A stretch of DNA of 59,031 nucleotides from Campylobacterales bacterium (GTDB taxonomy: Bacteria > Campylobacterota > Campylobacteria > Campylobacterales > Sulfurovaceae). The notes beneath the pieces are model-generated. The model did not search any database. It was given only the letters and a program-made list of their open reading frames with translations, and was not told where the DNA came from. Shown here in pieces: positions 18,135-28,540 of this stretch; within the stretch, counting starts at the first letter, position 1, and each line of letters begins with the position of its first letter. A program made the translations under genes and the position numbers. The stretch lies in the NCBI GenBank assembly GCA_014763885.1, contig JACXUO010000004.1:1-59031 (forward strand), written 5' to 3'.

Positions 18135-19565
18135 ATGGGCAAATTTGTGAACAACACAGATGAATTTTATAAATATTGTGAAGAGAATGAAGTCGAATTT
18201 GTAGACTTTAGATTTACCGATATCAAAGGTGCATGGCACCATGTAACCTATAGAATGCATGCAGTCAGTGCAGAGATGCTGGAGAACGGTCTTCCATTCG
18301 ACGGTTCATCCATCGATGCATGGCAGCCGATCGACAAATCAGACATGATCCTCAAACCGGATGTAGAGACTGCCTTCCTTGACCCGTTTACGGCAGACAG
18401 CACGATCATTGTGATCTGTGATGTTTACGATATCTACAAAAATCAAATGTATGAAAGATGTCCAAGATCGATCGCGAAAAAAGCGCTTGAGTACCTTGAT
18501 GAGGCAAATATCGGTGATATCGCGTACTTCGGTCCAGAAAACGAGTTCTTCGTCTTTGACAATGTAGAGTTCAGAGATGATATGAACTCTGCGTACTACA
18601 AAGTTGACACACAAGAAGGTGGCTGGAACCACGATACAAAATACGAATACGGCAATATGGGTCACAGACCAGGCGTAAAAGGGGGTTACTTCCCGATAAT
18701 GCCGACTGACTCTATGGTGGATCTCAGAGCTGAGATGATGCTTATCATGGAAGAGATCGGTCTTGAAGTCGTACTTGGTCACCACGAAGTTGCTCAAGGG
18801 CAAGGTGAGATCGGTATCAAGTTCGGTACTCTGGTTGAAGCAGCAGACAATGTACAGAAGTACAAATATGTTGTAAAAATGGTTGCCCACCTCAACGGGA
18901 AAACGGCTACATTCATGCCAAAACCGCTTTACGGTGACAACGGTAACGGAATGCACGTACACCAGTCGATCTGGAAAGACGGTAAAAACCTTTTCTACTC
19001 AAAAGGTGAATACGGTAACCTGAGCAAAACAGCACTTGACTACCTCAGCGGTATCTTTAAACACTCTGATGCAGTTTCTGCACTGACAAACCCGACTACA
19101 AACTCCTACAAGAGACTTCTGCCAGGGTTTGAGGCGCCATCTATCCTGACTTACTCAAGCCAGAACAGATCGGCTGCGTGCCGTATACCATATGGTGCGA
19201 GCGAGCCGGCTGTAAGAATCGAGACAAGATTCCCGGACTCAACTGCATGTCCATACCTTGCATTTGCTGCACTGCTTATGGCAGGAATCGATGGTATCAA
19301 AAAAGGCGGATACCCGATGGTTGGACCGATGGATGAGGATCTCTTTGAACTCAGCCTTGATGAGATCAGAGAGAAGAATATCCCTCAAATGCCTCATACC
19401 CTTAGAGAGGCTATGGAAGGGCTTATCGCTGACAACGATTTCTTGAAACCGGTATTCACTGCGGAATTTATCCAGGCATACCAACACTACCAGTTCAAAA
19501 GACAGATCTGGCCGGATGAAGGCAGACCGACTGCATACGAGTACATTACTACTTATTCATGCTAA
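18135..19565 (+). CDS. glnA: Glutamine synthetase type I
   Basis: ATP-dependent synthesis of glutamine from glutamate and ammonia. The 476 residues include DGSSIDAW (about 55-62), FGPENEFF (about 135-142), [13 protein letters not shown] (about 215-227), GNGMHVHQS (about 273-281) and the RIETRFPD active-site loop. AGAGGAG lies seven bases before the ATG. The position of the adenylylated tyrosine in enterobacterial GS (NLYDLPPEE) reads DLFELSLDE here, with Phe404 in place of Tyr, so adenylylation control is unlikely. As I recall, H. pylori GS shares this trait. A terminator hairpin follows. Confidence 0.97.
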   Translation: MGKFVNNTDEFYKYCEENEVEFVDFRFTDIKGAWHHVTYRMHAVSAEMLENGLPFDGSSIDAWQPIDKSDMILKPDVETAFLDPFTADSTIIVICDVYDIYKNQMYERCPRSIAKKALEYLDEANIGDIAYFGPENEFFVFDNVEFRDDMNSAYYKVDTQEGGWNHDTKYEYGNMGHRPGVKGGYFPIMPTDSMVDLRAEMMLIMEEIGLEVVLGHHEVAQGQGEIGIKFGTLVEAADNVQKYKYVVKMVAHLNGKTATFMPKPLYGDNGNGMHVHQSIWKDGKNLFYSKGEYGNLSKTALDYLSGIFKHSDAVSALTNPTTNSYKRLLPGFEAPSILTYSSQNRSAACRIPYGASEPAVRIETRFPDSTACPYLAFAALLMAGIDGIKKGGYPMVGPMDEDLFELSLDEIREKNIPQMPHTLREAMEGLIADNDFLKPVFTAEFIQAYQHYQFKRQIWPDEGRPTAYEYITTYSC

Positions 19566-19571
19566 TCTCTC

Positions 19572-19593
19572 CTCTCGGGTTCCTGCCCGGGAG
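19572..19593 (+). terminator. glnA terminator
   Basis: CTCTCGGG-TTCCTG-CCCGGGAG, an 8-bp stem with one G-U pair, starting seven bases after the glnA stop and followed by AAACTTATCTTTT. Confidence 0.65.
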
Positions 19594-19611
19594 AAACTTA
19601 TCTTTTCTATT

Positions 19612-19663
19612 GGGTCTGGTAAACTTTAAGAACCAAAAAGGTATCTTAAAGTTTACCAGACCC
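19612..19663. mobile_element. 52-bp palindromic MITE-like element
   Basis: A 16-bp perfect terminal inverted repeat (GGGTCTGGTAAACTTT / AAAGTTTACCAGACCC) encloses 20 bases. One side is identical over 41 bases to the element end at 55-95, and the 16-bp arm recurs at 58936. No target-site duplication is obvious (left flank TTTCTATT, right ATTCAAAT). It looks like two insertion-sequence ends joined, i.e. an internal-deletion derivative or a MITE. As RNA it could form a strong hairpin. Confidence 0.6.
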
Positions 19664-19986
19664 ATTCAAATAACACCCTCTTTAAATGGGCACAAGTTCG
19701 AGTACAAGAAAATGCGATAGCCGTTAGTGTTTTCTTTTTTGGTTCGTTTCTTTTTCTTTGTCACATCAACAAAGAAAAAAATGAACATTCAACCAAGAAT
19801 CATTACATTGTCTCTTCATTTAAAAACATGAAGAGATTAACACTGACTCTATAGAAAAAAAGAAATGAATTAAACTTACTATCTATTTTTCGGTGCGTGG
19901 TTACGCACCCTTGCGAAAACCATTGCTCTCGAGACGATTTATTCCACTTCGGGAAATATGGAACGAGACAAGGATGTTATGACCCA
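19664..19986. other. Noncoding gap between glnA and the antiporter gene
   Basis: No convincing gene. It contains the AT-rich terminator hairpin at 19751-19779 and a 7-bp hairpin GGTGCGT-GGTT-ACGCACC near 19891-19908, followed by an AT-poor stretch up to the stop of the antiporter gene at 19987. Confidence 0.5.
19751..19779. terminator. Symmetric U-rich terminator hairpin
   Basis: Perfect 11-bp stem TTTTTCTTTGT / ACAAAGAAAAA with a seven-base loop. T-runs fall at the 3' side on both strands, so it can work in both directions between glnA and the convergent antiporter gene. Confidence 0.5.
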
Positions 19987-21297
19987 CTAATGGGTAAAGA
20001 GCTTCTTCTCTTCCTCTTTCTTAAAGAAGGTAAAGTAGCTCCAGAGTGTCGTTCCGTAGAGAAAGATAGAGAGGATCACGACACCTGTCGTGACCACCTC
20101 AAAGAGCTCTTTATAGGCAAAGGAGTCCGGGATCATGTGCACAAGGATGATAGAGAGCGCTCCTTTCATCCCGGAGAAGGTGAGGATAAACCATCCCTCA
20201 AACCCAACCGGCTTGATCTGCTCCAGCCTGCTTCCCCAAAAGGCAAACTTTGCCATCGAAAGTGCACGGATCAAGGTAGTGATGAGGAACATTGCAACGA
20301 TCTCTGCTTTGTACTCCCAGAACTTCTCCAGACTTACCATCTCGGCCAGCACAAAGAAGATGATGACAGCTGCGATATATCCAAACTCTTTTGCCATCTC
20401 ATAGATATACTCCATTCTCTCGGAGGTCGTCGGATCTATACCATGCAAACGGAGTTTCTGCAAAAAGGTTTTGCTTTTTTTCGCATCTTCACCTTCAACT
20501 TTTCTCATATCGATATCGATCCATGCTTTCGTAGCGATGATCGCCGTGATCAATGTCAGGATACCGCTCACATGAAAATGCTCCGCAACAACATATGCCG
20601 AATATGCTTCAACCATAAAGACAAAGAGCTCTCCCCTTTTATCATTGATCAGTTTCATCAGCATATAGAAGAGATATCCAAAAGCGATCCCCATACCCAT
20701 ACTCACTGCAAATACACGCAATGCATCTATGGTTGCATCACCCGTATCGATCGTACCGCTCATCATCCAGGGAAGACCGATAAAGAAAAACGCGATGACA
20801 GCAGTCGCATCGTTACCCAGTGACTCCCCTTCGATCAGGACTTTGATATCATGACTGACCCCCTGGAATCGGGAGAGTACTGACTGTACGCTGACCGCAT
20901 CCGTTGCCATATTGATCGCAAACAACGAGACGTAGGCTCCGAGTGTCAACCCTTCAAAGAGATGGGAGTAGTAGAGGCTTGCGCCTGCGGTGATAGAGAG
21001 TGCCACGGCGAATACAGCCAGATAAAAGATACTCCAGGCATGCCTCTTGATATCAGAGAAGTGCAGATGCAGAGCATCGCCCATAAAGATCACGGGGATA
21101 CAGAAGAGTACCACCGCATCAAAATAGAGCTTCAGGTCAATAGGAACTGCCATTTTGGCATAAGTATAGATAAGATAGGAACCGATCAGAAGCAGAAAGA
21201 CGGAAGGTATTTTCAGCCTTGCCGAGAGCCCATCGGCAAAAACCACCAGGCTCAGTATCGTGATGAGCAGTATCTCCGGAGCAAAACTGTGCATCAT
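19987..21297 (-). CDS. Sodium/proton antiporter, CPA1-type
   Basis: A 436-residue cation:proton antiporter with about 11-12 membrane segments. It shows FADGLSARLKIPSVFLLLIGSYL at the N-terminus, the mid-protein ATDAVSVQSVL and ESLGNDATAVIAF motifs (Asp residues of the transport site, about 130 and 160), and a charged cytoplasmic segment near 270-300. Family members exchange Na+ or K+ for H+. It is 14 bases after PBP1a and appears to end the long minus-strand run from alaS. Confidence 0.88.
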   Translation of the reverse strand: MMHSFAPEILLITILSLVVFADGLSARLKIPSVFLLLIGSYLIYTYAKMAVPIDLKLYFDAVVLFCIPVIFMGDALHLHFSDIKRHAWSIFYLAVFAVALSITAGASLYYSHLFEGLTLGAYVSLFAINMATDAVSVQSVLSRFQGVSHDIKVLIEGESLGNDATAVIAFFFIGLPWMMSGTIDTGDATIDALRVFAVSMGMGIAFGYLFYMLMKLINDKRGELFVFMVEAYSAYVVAEHFHVSGILTLITAIIATKAWIDIDMRKVEGEDAKKSKTFLQKLRLHGIDPTTSERMEYIYEMAKEFGYIAAVIIFFVLAEMVSLEKFWEYKAEIVAMFLITTLIRALSMAKFAFWGSRLEQIKPVGFEGWFILTFSGMKGALSIILVHMIPDSFAYKELFEVVTTGVVILSIFLYGTTLWSYFTFFKKEEEKKLFTH

Positions 21298-21311
21298 GAA
21301 TCCTTCATCGG

Positions 21312-23477
21312 CTAGAAGAGTGTTCCGCTATCTTCTGATACCGGAGTTTTAGGTACTTTTCTTTTCGGATGCAGCGGATCATCTTCCTCTCTCTTCTCCT
21401 CACCATCAATCTCGATCGTCTCTGCAAACCCCATATCATCCGGTTCTGCTTCATCATAGTTGATCACCTCAACCATATCCGTCTCTTCCAAAGGTGCAAC
21501 ATCACTGTAAGCTTCATCCCCGGAAGTGTCCATCTCATCAAAACCATACTCCTCTTTTGGTTTGACCCTCGGCAGAGGAGAGTGTTTGGTATAGATCTCA
21601 CTCTTCCCTTCATAGGTTCCCCGATAGACCCCCTGGGGAATATCGAACGTACGCTTGGTGTCGGGATAGGTTTTGAGCAGCTCTCTGAAGTAGTAGGAGA
21701 ATGCCGGTGCGGCAAGCCCGCCGCCTGTCGCCCCTCTCGCTGCAATACGTCTATTGTCATCCCGTCCGAACCATACGATCACTTCGATCTCCGGCGAATA
21801 GCCGCAGAACCAGGCATCGATACTGTTGTTTGTCGTACCGGTCTTGCCCGCAAGCTCGATACCGGCGACTCTGGCATTGCGTCCGGTTCCTCTTTCAACA
21901 ACATCTTTGAGCACATCGGTCATCAGGTAAGCCTGCTCCGGTGTCGTAAAGTCGGCGATCTCCTTGGGGCGTGTTTCGTAGATCACCGCTCCCTCCTTAG
22001 AGACGATTTTACTCACCAGTCTCGGTTCGATCATATGTCCGTTATTGGCAAATACCGAGAATATCTGTGCCATCTTCAGGGGACTGAGCCCGAGGTTCCC
22101 CAAAGCGATAGACATATCTCTCGGGATATGGGGAACATCCAGGAATGCCAGCCTTTTGCGGATTGTGCTTACACCCAAGTCAGCCACTAGGTTGATCGTA
22201 GCAAGGTTGCGCGAGTGCACCAATGCCTCCCTGAGCGATACAAACCCCTTGAAATCACGTTCATAATTTCTTGGGGCCCAGATCTTGCGTTTTCCCTTGT
22301 GGTAGTACTGGAAAGTTCTGGCAAGATCGGTCAGCGGTGTAGCCGGGTTGTATCCCATATCCAGCGCGGTCTGGTAGATAAAAGGCTTAAAGGCTGAACC
22401 TGGCTGGCGCTCTGTCTGGGTCACACGGTTAAAGGCACTCCGCTCATAACTCTCTCCGCCCACCATCGCCAGGATATTCCCCGTCTTGCTCTCTACTGCG
22501 ACCAGTGCCGTATTCAGGGTGCTTTTACCGACTTTTTCTTTATACTGCTTCAGTGCTTTCTCATACGCGAAGCTAACCGCTTTTTTGGCGATTTCCTGCT
22601 GTTTCATATCCACTGTCGTATAGATCTTGTATCCGCCCGTACGGATATCCCCGAGCTTGCCGTTAAAACGTCTGACCACCTCATCGACGATATAGGGTGC
22701 AATATTCTGTGTCAGTGACGTCTGATGGACAGTCGGCGACTCTTTGACCGCTTTGAGGTAGTCCTCCTGGGAGATCCATCCTATATTTTTCATACGGTAA
22801 AGCACGTTATTGGCACGATCCAGTGCTCTCTGGTAATGTTTGATAGGGTTATAATAGCTAGGTGCATTGGGCAGTCCGACAAGGATCGCAGCCTCTTTTA
22901 TCGTCAGTTCATGCAACTCTTTGTGGAAGTAGCCGTTCGCAGCCGTTTTGATCCCAAAGTAGTTGTTTCCGTAAGAGATCTCATTGAGATAACGCTCGAT
23001 GATCTGCTCTTTGCTCAACTCATTTTCTATCTTCAGTGCCAGGATCGCCTCTTTGATCTTTCTGGCCAGTTTTTTTTCATTGCTGAGCAGTTTGTTTTTG
23101 ATCAGCTGCTGCGTGAGCGTGCTTCCGCCCTCCACAAACGCGCCTGCCTGGATATCTTTGATAATCGCACGGAAGATCGCATCGGGATTGACACCGCTGT
23201 GCTCAAAGAACTTCGTATCTTCCATCGCTACCAGGGCTTCTACGATAAAACTCGGGAGTTCATCATAGGTCGCGTAGAGGCGGTGCTGCTTTTTAAAGAC
23301 ATAGGCAAGCCTGTTGCCGTCTTTGTCCAGGATTACCGATGAGATCTCCGGCTTATAGTTGATCAGTTTATCCGCATCGAGTTTTACCTCTTCATAGGCA
23401 TAGACAAATGCTGCCACGAGTGCAGCCGTAAAAATAATCGCCAGGATGATAGAACCCTTGATTAGACTGTGAAACAC
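21312..23477 (-). CDS. pbpA: Penicillin-binding protein 1A
   Basis: Bifunctional class A PBP: glycosyltransferase plus transpeptidase in peptidoglycan synthesis. The 721 residues have a membrane anchor (about 8-28). The GT51 motifs are AMEDTKFFEHSG (about 84-95, catalytic Glu86) and EGGSTLTQQLIKN (116-128). The transpeptidase motifs are SAFK (Ser361), SRN (422-424) and KTG (545-547). An acidic, low-complexity tail (about 635-721) follows. Located after maf and the bioF-like gene; alaS-maf-pbpA clustering is also present in C. jejuni as I recall. Confidence 0.95.
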   Translation of the reverse strand: MFHSLIKGSIILAIIFTAALVAAFVYAYEEVKLDADKLINYKPEISSVILDKDGNRLAYVFKKQHRLYATYDELPSFIVEALVAMEDTKFFEHSGVNPDAIFRAIIKDIQAGAFVEGGSTLTQQLIKNKLLSNEKKLARKIKEAILALKIENELSKEQIIERYLNEISYGNNYFGIKTAANGYFHKELHELTIKEAAILVGLPNAPSYYNPIKHYQRALDRANNVLYRMKNIGWISQEDYLKAVKESPTVHQTSLTQNIAPYIVDEVVRRFNGKLGDIRTGGYKIYTTVDMKQQEIAKKAVSFAYEKALKQYKEKVGKSTLNTALVAVESKTGNILAMVGGESYERSAFNRVTQTERQPGSAFKPFIYQTALDMGYNPATPLTDLARTFQYYHKGKRKIWAPRNYERDFKGFVSLREALVHSRNLATINLVADLGVSTIRKRLAFLDVPHIPRDMSIALGNLGLSPLKMAQIFSVFANNGHMIEPRLVSKIVSKEGAVIYETRPKEIADFTTPEQAYLMTDVLKDVVERGTGRNARVAGIELAGKTGTTNNSIDAWFCGYSPEIEVIVWFGRDDNRRIAARGATGGGLAAPAFSYYFRELLKTYPDTKRTFDIPQGVYRGTYEGKSEIYTKHSPLPRVKPKEEYGFDEMDTSGDEAYSDVAPLEETDMVEVINYDEAEPDDMGFAETIEIDGEEKREEDDPLHPKRKVPKTPVSEDSGTLF

Positions 23478-23546
23478 GGATTACCTTTCGTTAAAATCTT
23501 ACTATTTTATCGTATTTAGCTGAGTTAGGCAAAAGGAGATCTCCTT

Positions 23547-24641
23547 TTAATCCAGATTATGATGGATCAGCGCAAGCGCATGTCTGGTTTCGCGCAAAGG
23601 CACGGAGAGAGAGAGGATCACCCGCATGATCGGATGAGAGACCGTAGGCTGCCTGATGGCACCGACGAGGTATCCCTGTGCCATCAGCCCCTTCTGCAAA
23701 AAAAGCGCCTGATCGTTGTTCTGCACCCTTATAGGCAGGATAAGGCTCTGGAGGTGGATACCGTACTCTTTGGCAACCATCGCCTGGCGCTCTTTGATCT
23801 CCGCTCTTATCTTGTCCGCTTTTTTGAGGATATAGCGGAAATTCACCAGCGCCAACGCCGTATCGATCACCGAGGGGGCCGTAGAGTAGATGACCGATTT
23901 TGCGCGGTTCTCCAGAAAAGTGATCACCTCTTTGCTTGCCAGGATATACGCCCCGTATGATCCGTACGCCTTGCCCAGCGTACCCATCTTGATATGGCGC
24001 TCGGTGATAGGGATACCGTAGTGCTCAAATATCCCCTGGAGTTTCCACCCCAGTACGCCCGCACTGTGCGCCTCATCGACGATCAGCAGAGCCTGCTTCT
24101 CCTCGGCCAGGTCGAAAATCTCTTTTTTGGCAAGCTCCCCGCTCATCGAGTAGACCCCCTCGATCGCAATGATCTGCCGTTTGCCGGGATAGGCTTCAAG
24201 CTTCTCTTTCAAATCTTCGGCATCATTGTGTCTGAACTTTACGACACGGTCACCCAGAAGCTGTGAAGCCAGGACTCCCGAAGCATGATACTCCTCATCC
24301 ATAAAGAGCATGTCGCTTTTGCGCACCAGCGATTCGATCAGTGCCATGTTTGCCAAAAAACCGGACCCGACGATCATCCCCTCCTCAAAACCGTTCGCCT
24401 CAGCCAGCTCCATTTCAAAAATACGATGGACCGGATGATAGCCGTTGACCAGCATACTGGCTTTAGGAGAGATCGTTTGGTAATCCTCCAGAAGCTTCAT
24501 CGCTTTTTTCAGATGCTTCTTTTTGGTCGAGAGGCCAAGATAGTCATTGGAGGCAAGGTCCTGTAGGGTATCGTCATAGAGTTTGCGCTCCCTGAAACGC
24601 CCTGCTCTCTTCAGCGCTTCGATTTCATTCTCATATATCAT
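23547..24641 (-). CDS. 8-amino-7-oxononanoate synthase-like enzyme (BioF family)
   Basis: PLP-dependent alpha-oxoamine synthase of 364 residues. It has SNDYLGLSTKKKHLKKA (about 29-45), GVYSMSGELA (about 165-175), VDEAHSAGVLG (about 195-205) and the PLP lysine region MGTLGKAYGSYGAY (about 226-239). BioF condenses pimeloyl-ACP and alanine in biotin synthesis. No other biotin gene lies here, so the substrate is an inference; the related KBL enzymes are longer. It follows maf by 14 bases. Confidence 0.83.
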   Translation of the reverse strand: MIYENEIEALKRAGRFRERKLYDDTLQDLASNDYLGLSTKKKHLKKAMKLLEDYQTISPKASMLVNGYHPVHRIFEMELAEANGFEEGMIVGSGFLANMALIESLVRKSDMLFMDEEYHASGVLASQLLGDRVVKFRHNDAEDLKEKLEAYPGKRQIIAIEGVYSMSGELAKKEIFDLAEEKQALLIVDEAHSAGVLGWKLQGIFEHYGIPITERHIKMGTLGKAYGSYGAYILASKEVITFLENRAKSVIYSTAPSVIDTALALVNFRYILKKADKIRAEIKERQAMVAKEYGIHLQSLILPIRVQNNDQALFLQKGLMAQGYLVGAIRQPTVSHPIMRVILSLSVPLRETRHALALIHHNLD

Positions 24642-24655
24642 ACTGTTTTCCTAAC

Positions 24656-25207
24656 CTATTTTCCCAGCCATGGCAGCAGTGTCTCAACCTGAAGGCCCAT
24701 TGCGGTACTCTCGAAACCTCTGACTTCAAGGATATATTTTTTACAAAACCCCTCTACCATGCATCCGCCTGCTTTCCCTTCCCACTGACCGCTCTGCAGA
24801 TAGGCTTCCATCGCCTCTTCTTCAAACGCTGCAAAGCGGTAGTGTGTCGCAGAGGTATCCGAGAAGAGCAGTGTTTTGGAGCGGTAGTGCAGCGAAGAGA
24901 TGATCGAGATCTCTGAACCGCTCTGTATCTCAAGGATGCGTCTGGCATCCCCGATATCTTTTGGCTTACGCAGGATCGTCCCGTCCGCTGCTGCGATCAC
25001 CGTATCGGCACACAGAAGCGGGGTATCGAGGCCAAACTCGCGTACGGCCGCCTCAAGCTTCCCTTTGCTTGCCGTGTAGACAAAATCTTTGGCGATCGTC
25101 GTGGTGATCTGCTCCTCGTCATACTCGGGGACCTTCTGGATAAACGCTATCCCGAAATTGCGCAAAAGCAGCGCCCTGGACTCCGAAGCTGAACACAATA
25201 TGACCAT
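24656..25207 (-). CDS. maf: Maf-like nucleotide pyrophosphatase
   Basis: House-cleaning nucleoside triphosphate pyrophosphatase of 183 residues. It shows LCSASESRALLL (about 4-15), the catalytic CADTVIA (about 66-72), the KPKD loop and a C-terminal SGQWEGKAGG. Family members remove modified nucleotides such as m5UTP, m7GTP or dTTP/UTP; the subfamily cannot be set from sequence. It overlaps the CopD-like gene by one base. Confidence 0.9.
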   Translation of the reverse strand: MVILCSASESRALLLRNFGIAFIQKVPEYDEEQITTTIAKDFVYTASKGKLEAAVREFGLDTPLLCADTVIAAADGTILRKPKDIGDARRILEIQSGSEISIISSLHYRSKTLLFSDTSATHYRFAAFEEEAMEAYLQSGQWEGKAGGCMVEGFCKKYILEVRGFESTAMGLQVETLLPWLGK

Positions 25208-25686
25208 CAGAGCCCTCTAAGTGTGACGCCCAGCCAGAGCGCAACAATACCCAAAACGATATTGATCGGCAGCAGGAGTTTCGGTATCAGCGAGACCGAC
25301 GCTTTTGCAGCAGGCAGATCGCCACGGTCAAAAAGCTGTTGCGCTTTTCTCCGTTTGAGGTACATCCAGCTGAAGTTCACCGCCATGACCACCCAGATCG
25401 ACTCCTTGAGCAGAAAGGTCATCTTTTGCCCGCCATGGTGACCCTGCTGTGCTACTGCCATGACCAGTCCGGTAATAAAGATCAGCAGGATGAAAGGGAT
25501 CACGATATGAAAGAACCTGCCTACCATCATCAGCGTCTTGCCAAGCTTGATCTTGGCATCATCGATGCTCTGCATCGCAGGGTGTACGGCAAAACGTATG
25601 GCGATCATACCGCCTACCCAGACAAATGCAGAGAGCACATGCACAAAGACGATCGCATGGGCATAGTTCGTATAGATTTCAGTCAT
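25207..25686 (-). CDS. Small CopD-like integral membrane protein
   Basis: A 159-residue protein with four predicted membrane segments (about 8-28, 50-73, 85-105, 130-152). The first has the HVLSAFVWVGGMIAIRFAVHP pattern with His15 and His33, seen in CopD/YkgJ-like and haem-b-binding membrane proteins. A His-rich loop (QQGHHGGQK) follows helix 2. Function unknown; a copper or haem role is possible. It sits between alaS and maf with tight spacing (6 bases and a one-base overlap). Confidence 0.65.
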   Translation of the reverse strand: MTEIYTNYAHAIVFVHVLSAFVWVGGMIAIRFAVHPAMQSIDDAKIKLGKTLMMVGRFFHIVIPFILLIFITGLVMAVAQQGHHGGQKMTFLLKESIWVVMAVNFSWMYLKRRKAQQLFDRGDLPAAKASVSLIPKLLLPINIVLGIVALWLGVTLRGL

Positions 25687-25692
25687 GATCTC

Positions 25693-28257
25693 TTACAAAT
25701 TCTCTTCAAGGTATGCCAAAGCTTTCGCTTTCGCTTCAGCGATCCTGGACGGGTCTTTCCCGCCGGCCTGTGCAAAGTCCGGACGGCCGCCGCCTCCGCC
25801 GCCAAGGACAGGCGCGATCGCTTTGATCCAGTCACCGGCTTTGATCGCAGTCTCTTTGCTTCCGCAGGCAATAAGCACTTTGTCGTCTTTCTTCTGGAAA
25901 AGCATCACTGCGATGTTCGGATACCTATTCTTCGCCTCATCGATCATCTCTTTGATATCCCCGGCCTCAACCTCATCCACGATCACGTTGATACCATTGA
26001 TCTGTGTGATGCTCAGCTCTTTTTTGGTCGAGTTCAGCGCACTCTGAAGCTCCGATCTGATCGTTTTGATCTGCTCTTTGAGTCTGCCGATCCCTGCGAT
26101 AGGATCCTGGTTCTTTACCTCTGCTTTTACTGCTTCAAGCGTATCTTTGAGTCCGAATACATAGTTGGCAGCCGCAGTGCCGCAGATCGCTTCGATACGT
26201 CTGACCCCTGCACTCACGCCGCTTTCCTTGGTGATGACAAAGAGTCCGATCTCCGAAGTGTTGTGGACATGGGTTCCGCCGCAAAGCTCTACGGAGACAT
26301 CTCCCATACTTACCACACGCACTTTATCTCCGTATTTCTCGCCGAACTGTGCTTTGGCACCCAGTGCTCTTGCCTCATCAATATTCATCTCTTGCGTTGT
26401 AGAAGAGACACCGTGGGCGATCTTCTCATTCACCCACTTCTCTACCTCTCGGATCTCCTCCGCACTGAGTGCCTGAGGATGAGAGAAGTCAAAACGAAGT
26501 CTGTTCGCCTCAACCAGAGAGCCCGCCTGCGAGATATGCTCGCCCAGCAGATCATAGAGTGCTGCATGGAGCAGGTGTGTTGCGGAGTGGTGTTTGACGA
26601 TCTCGTTTCTCTCCTTGTCAACGATGGCAACCACACTGTCACCCGCAGAGAGCGCTTCTTTTGCCTCTACCTCCGAAAGGTTCATCCCCTGGAAAAGCTT
26701 CGTATCGAGCACCTCTGCCTTCCCTTCAAGCTGACCCCTGTCACCGGTCTGGCCGCCCGATTCGGGATAGAACGGCGTCTCTTCGAGCATCACCCAGCCG
26801 ATCTCTCCCGGCTGAAGTGCTGCTGCATGCTTAAAATTCTCATCTAGCACTCCAAGGACCTTTGTCCGGCAGGTCTGATGCTCATACCCTACAAATCTGT
26901 TTTGTCCGAACTGCTCTTTCAGTTCCTTGAAATCGCCCGTTGCCGCCGCTTCTCCGGTACCTTTCCAGCTCGCTTTGGATTGCGCTTTCTGCGCTTCCAT
27001 CCTGCGCTCAAACCCTTCGCTGTCCAGTGCGATGCCTTTTTCTCTGAGCATATCCTCCGTCAGGTCAAGCGGGAAACCGAAAGTGTCATAGAGCTTGAAC
27101 GCCACTTCGCCGTCAAACATCGCAGTGGTCTTTTCAAGCTCTTCGTTAAAGAGCTTGATCCCTGCATCGATCGTATCGAAGAATCGCTCTTCTTCCAGTT
27201 TCATTGAAGCCTTGACCGCTTCAGCCTTTTCCACAAGATACGGGTACTGCTCACCCATGACCGCACCGATCGTATCGACCAGCTTGTACATAAACGGCTC
27301 ACGAAGTCCAAGCAGGTACCCGTGGCGGATCGCACGGCGCATGATACGGCGGAGCACATATCCTCGCCCCTCTTTGTCGAAGTTGACCCCCTGGGCAAGC
27401 AGGAATGAGGTTGAACGGAGGTGGTCTGCGATCACACGGTAACTTGCAGAGTTGGGTGCATCATAGTCATACGGCGTACCTACCAGTTCTCCGATCTTTT
27501 CAAGGTACGGCATAAAGAGGCTTGAGTGGTAGTTGTTGAACACACCCTCTTTGATCGCAGCAACCCTTTCAAACCCCATACCTGTATCGATACTCGGTTT
27601 TGGAAGCGGTTTGAGGTTGCCTTGGATATCTCTTTCATACTGCATGAAAACAAGGTTCCATATCTCCAAAAATCTGTCTCCCTCTCCGCCCATATAGTCT
27701 TCAGGACCGTTGAAGTGCGCTTCTCCCTGGTCATAGAAGATCTCGCTGCACGGTCCGCATGCACCCGTATCTCCCATCTGCCAGAAGTTGTCCTTGTCTC
27801 CAAAACGCATGATACGGTCAGCCGGGACATGCGCCTGCCACAATTCAAAGGCTTCATCATCGTTCTCATGCACCGTCACCCAGAGTCTGTCGACCGGAAG
27901 AGCAAGGTACTCAGGAGAGGTTACAAACTCCCATGCATACGCCATCGCCTCTTTTTTGAAGTAGTCCCCAAAAGAGAAGTTCCCCAGCATCTCGAACATC
28001 GTATGGTGTCTTGCCGTATATCCTACGTTGTCAAGGTCGTTGTGTTTTCCGCCTGCCCTGATACAGGTCTGTGCGGAAGTGGCACGCGGAGGAGTCGGGA
28101 TAGGCTCTTCACCGGTAAAGATCCCCTTGAACGGTACCATCCCTGCATTCACAAATAGCAGCGATCCGTCATCATCGATCGGTATAAGCGGCGCAGAAGG
28201 AACTACCCTGTGTCCTTTGCTCTCAAAAAAGTCTAAAAATTTCTGTCTGATATCCAT
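25693..28257 (-). CDS. alaS: Alanyl-tRNA synthetase
   Basis: Charges tRNA-Ala and edits mischarged Ser/Gly. The 854 residues begin [16 protein letters not shown]. The class II catalytic core includes [15 protein letters not shown] and [19 protein letters not shown]. The editing domain has [12 protein letters not shown], and the C-terminal DHHA1 region has the [15 protein letters not shown] motif. The ATG at 28257 has GAGGGAAA upstream, better than the in-frame ATG eight codons earlier. Its promoter region lies in the left copy of the islet repeat. Confidence 0.96.
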   Translation of the reverse strand: MDIRQKFLDFFESKGHRVVPSAPLIPIDDDGSLLFVNAGMVPFKGIFTGEEPIPTPPRATSAQTCIRAGGKHNDLDNVGYTARHHTMFEMLGNFSFGDYFKKEAMAYAWEFVTSPEYLALPVDRLWVTVHENDDEAFELWQAHVPADRIMRFGDKDNFWQMGDTGACGPCSEIFYDQGEAHFNGPEDYMGGEGDRFLEIWNLVFMQYERDIQGNLKPLPKPSIDTGMGFERVAAIKEGVFNNYHSSLFMPYLEKIGELVGTPYDYDAPNSASYRVIADHLRSTSFLLAQGVNFDKEGRGYVLRRIMRRAIRHGYLLGLREPFMYKLVDTIGAVMGEQYPYLVEKAEAVKASMKLEEERFFDTIDAGIKLFNEELEKTTAMFDGEVAFKLYDTFGFPLDLTEDMLREKGIALDSEGFERRMEAQKAQSKASWKGTGEAAATGDFKELKEQFGQNRFVGYEHQTCRTKVLGVLDENFKHAAALQPGEIGWVMLEETPFYPESGGQTGDRGQLEGKAEVLDTKLFQGMNLSEVEAKEALSAGDSVVAIVDKERNEIVKHHSATHLLHAALYDLLGEHISQAGSLVEANRLRFDFSHPQALSAEEIREVEKWVNEKIAHGVSSTTQEMNIDEARALGAKAQFGEKYGDKVRVVSMGDVSVELCGGTHVHNTSEIGLFVITKESGVSAGVRRIEAICGTAAANYVFGLKDTLEAVKAEVKNQDPIAGIGRLKEQIKTIRSELQSALNSTKKELSITQINGINVIVDEVEAGDIKEMIDEAKNRYPNIAVMLFQKKDDKVLIACGSKETAIKAGDWIKAIAPVLGGGGGGRPDFAQAGGKDPSRIAEAKAKALAYLEENL

Positions 28258-28283
28258 TGGTTTCCCTCGGTCTGGGCACACAG

Positions 28284-28540
28284 GGTGCCTTTAAAAAATT
28301 GAGGGTATTTTATCTAAAATGTCGTTAATCTCCGGTTGGAGTAAAAATCATACATTTTTACCTTTGTTCCATAGTCGCTGGAGCTTGGGGAGGAGGGAAA
28401 AGAATGATACGTGGTCTGTCATTCCAAAGGAAGCAGAAATCCACATACTTTTTAAGGGGGGAATAGATAGGGGAGCATGAGCACAAGAGGAACAATGCAC
28501 ATGACCCTTTCAAGAGACGTTTGGCCCTGCCAAACCTACG
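28284..28540. repeat. Left direct repeat of the hipBA islet
   Basis: About 255 bases that recur, diverged and in the same orientation, at 31718-31947. Conserved blocks include GGTGCCTTT, TCTAAAATGTCGTTAATC (28313-28330), GTCATTCC...CAATCCACAT (a known dispersed-repeat core), AACAATGCA.ATGA.CC, and a hairpin GTTTGGC-CCT-GCCAAAC near the right end. The repeat covers the alaS promoter region and the last codon of the 417-aa ORF. Confidence 0.7.

Noticed and set aside
18001-18135. Sigma-54 promoter before glnA
   Set aside because: No GG-N10-GC pair at a suitable place; an extended -10 box explains the start.
19664-19740. Shared flank with the 58.96-kb site (ATTCAAAT and CCCTCTTTAAA, the latter inverted)
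   Set aside because: Both motifs are short and AT-rich, and the order differs; it could be chance.
19897-20823. 308-residue plus-strand frame
   Set aside because: Antisense to the antiporter gene, no Shine-Dalgarno, shadow-type composition.
25339-26847. 502-residue open frame on the plus strand
   Set aside because: Antisense to alaS and the CopD-like gene; Cys/Arg/His-rich composition typical of a shadow frame.
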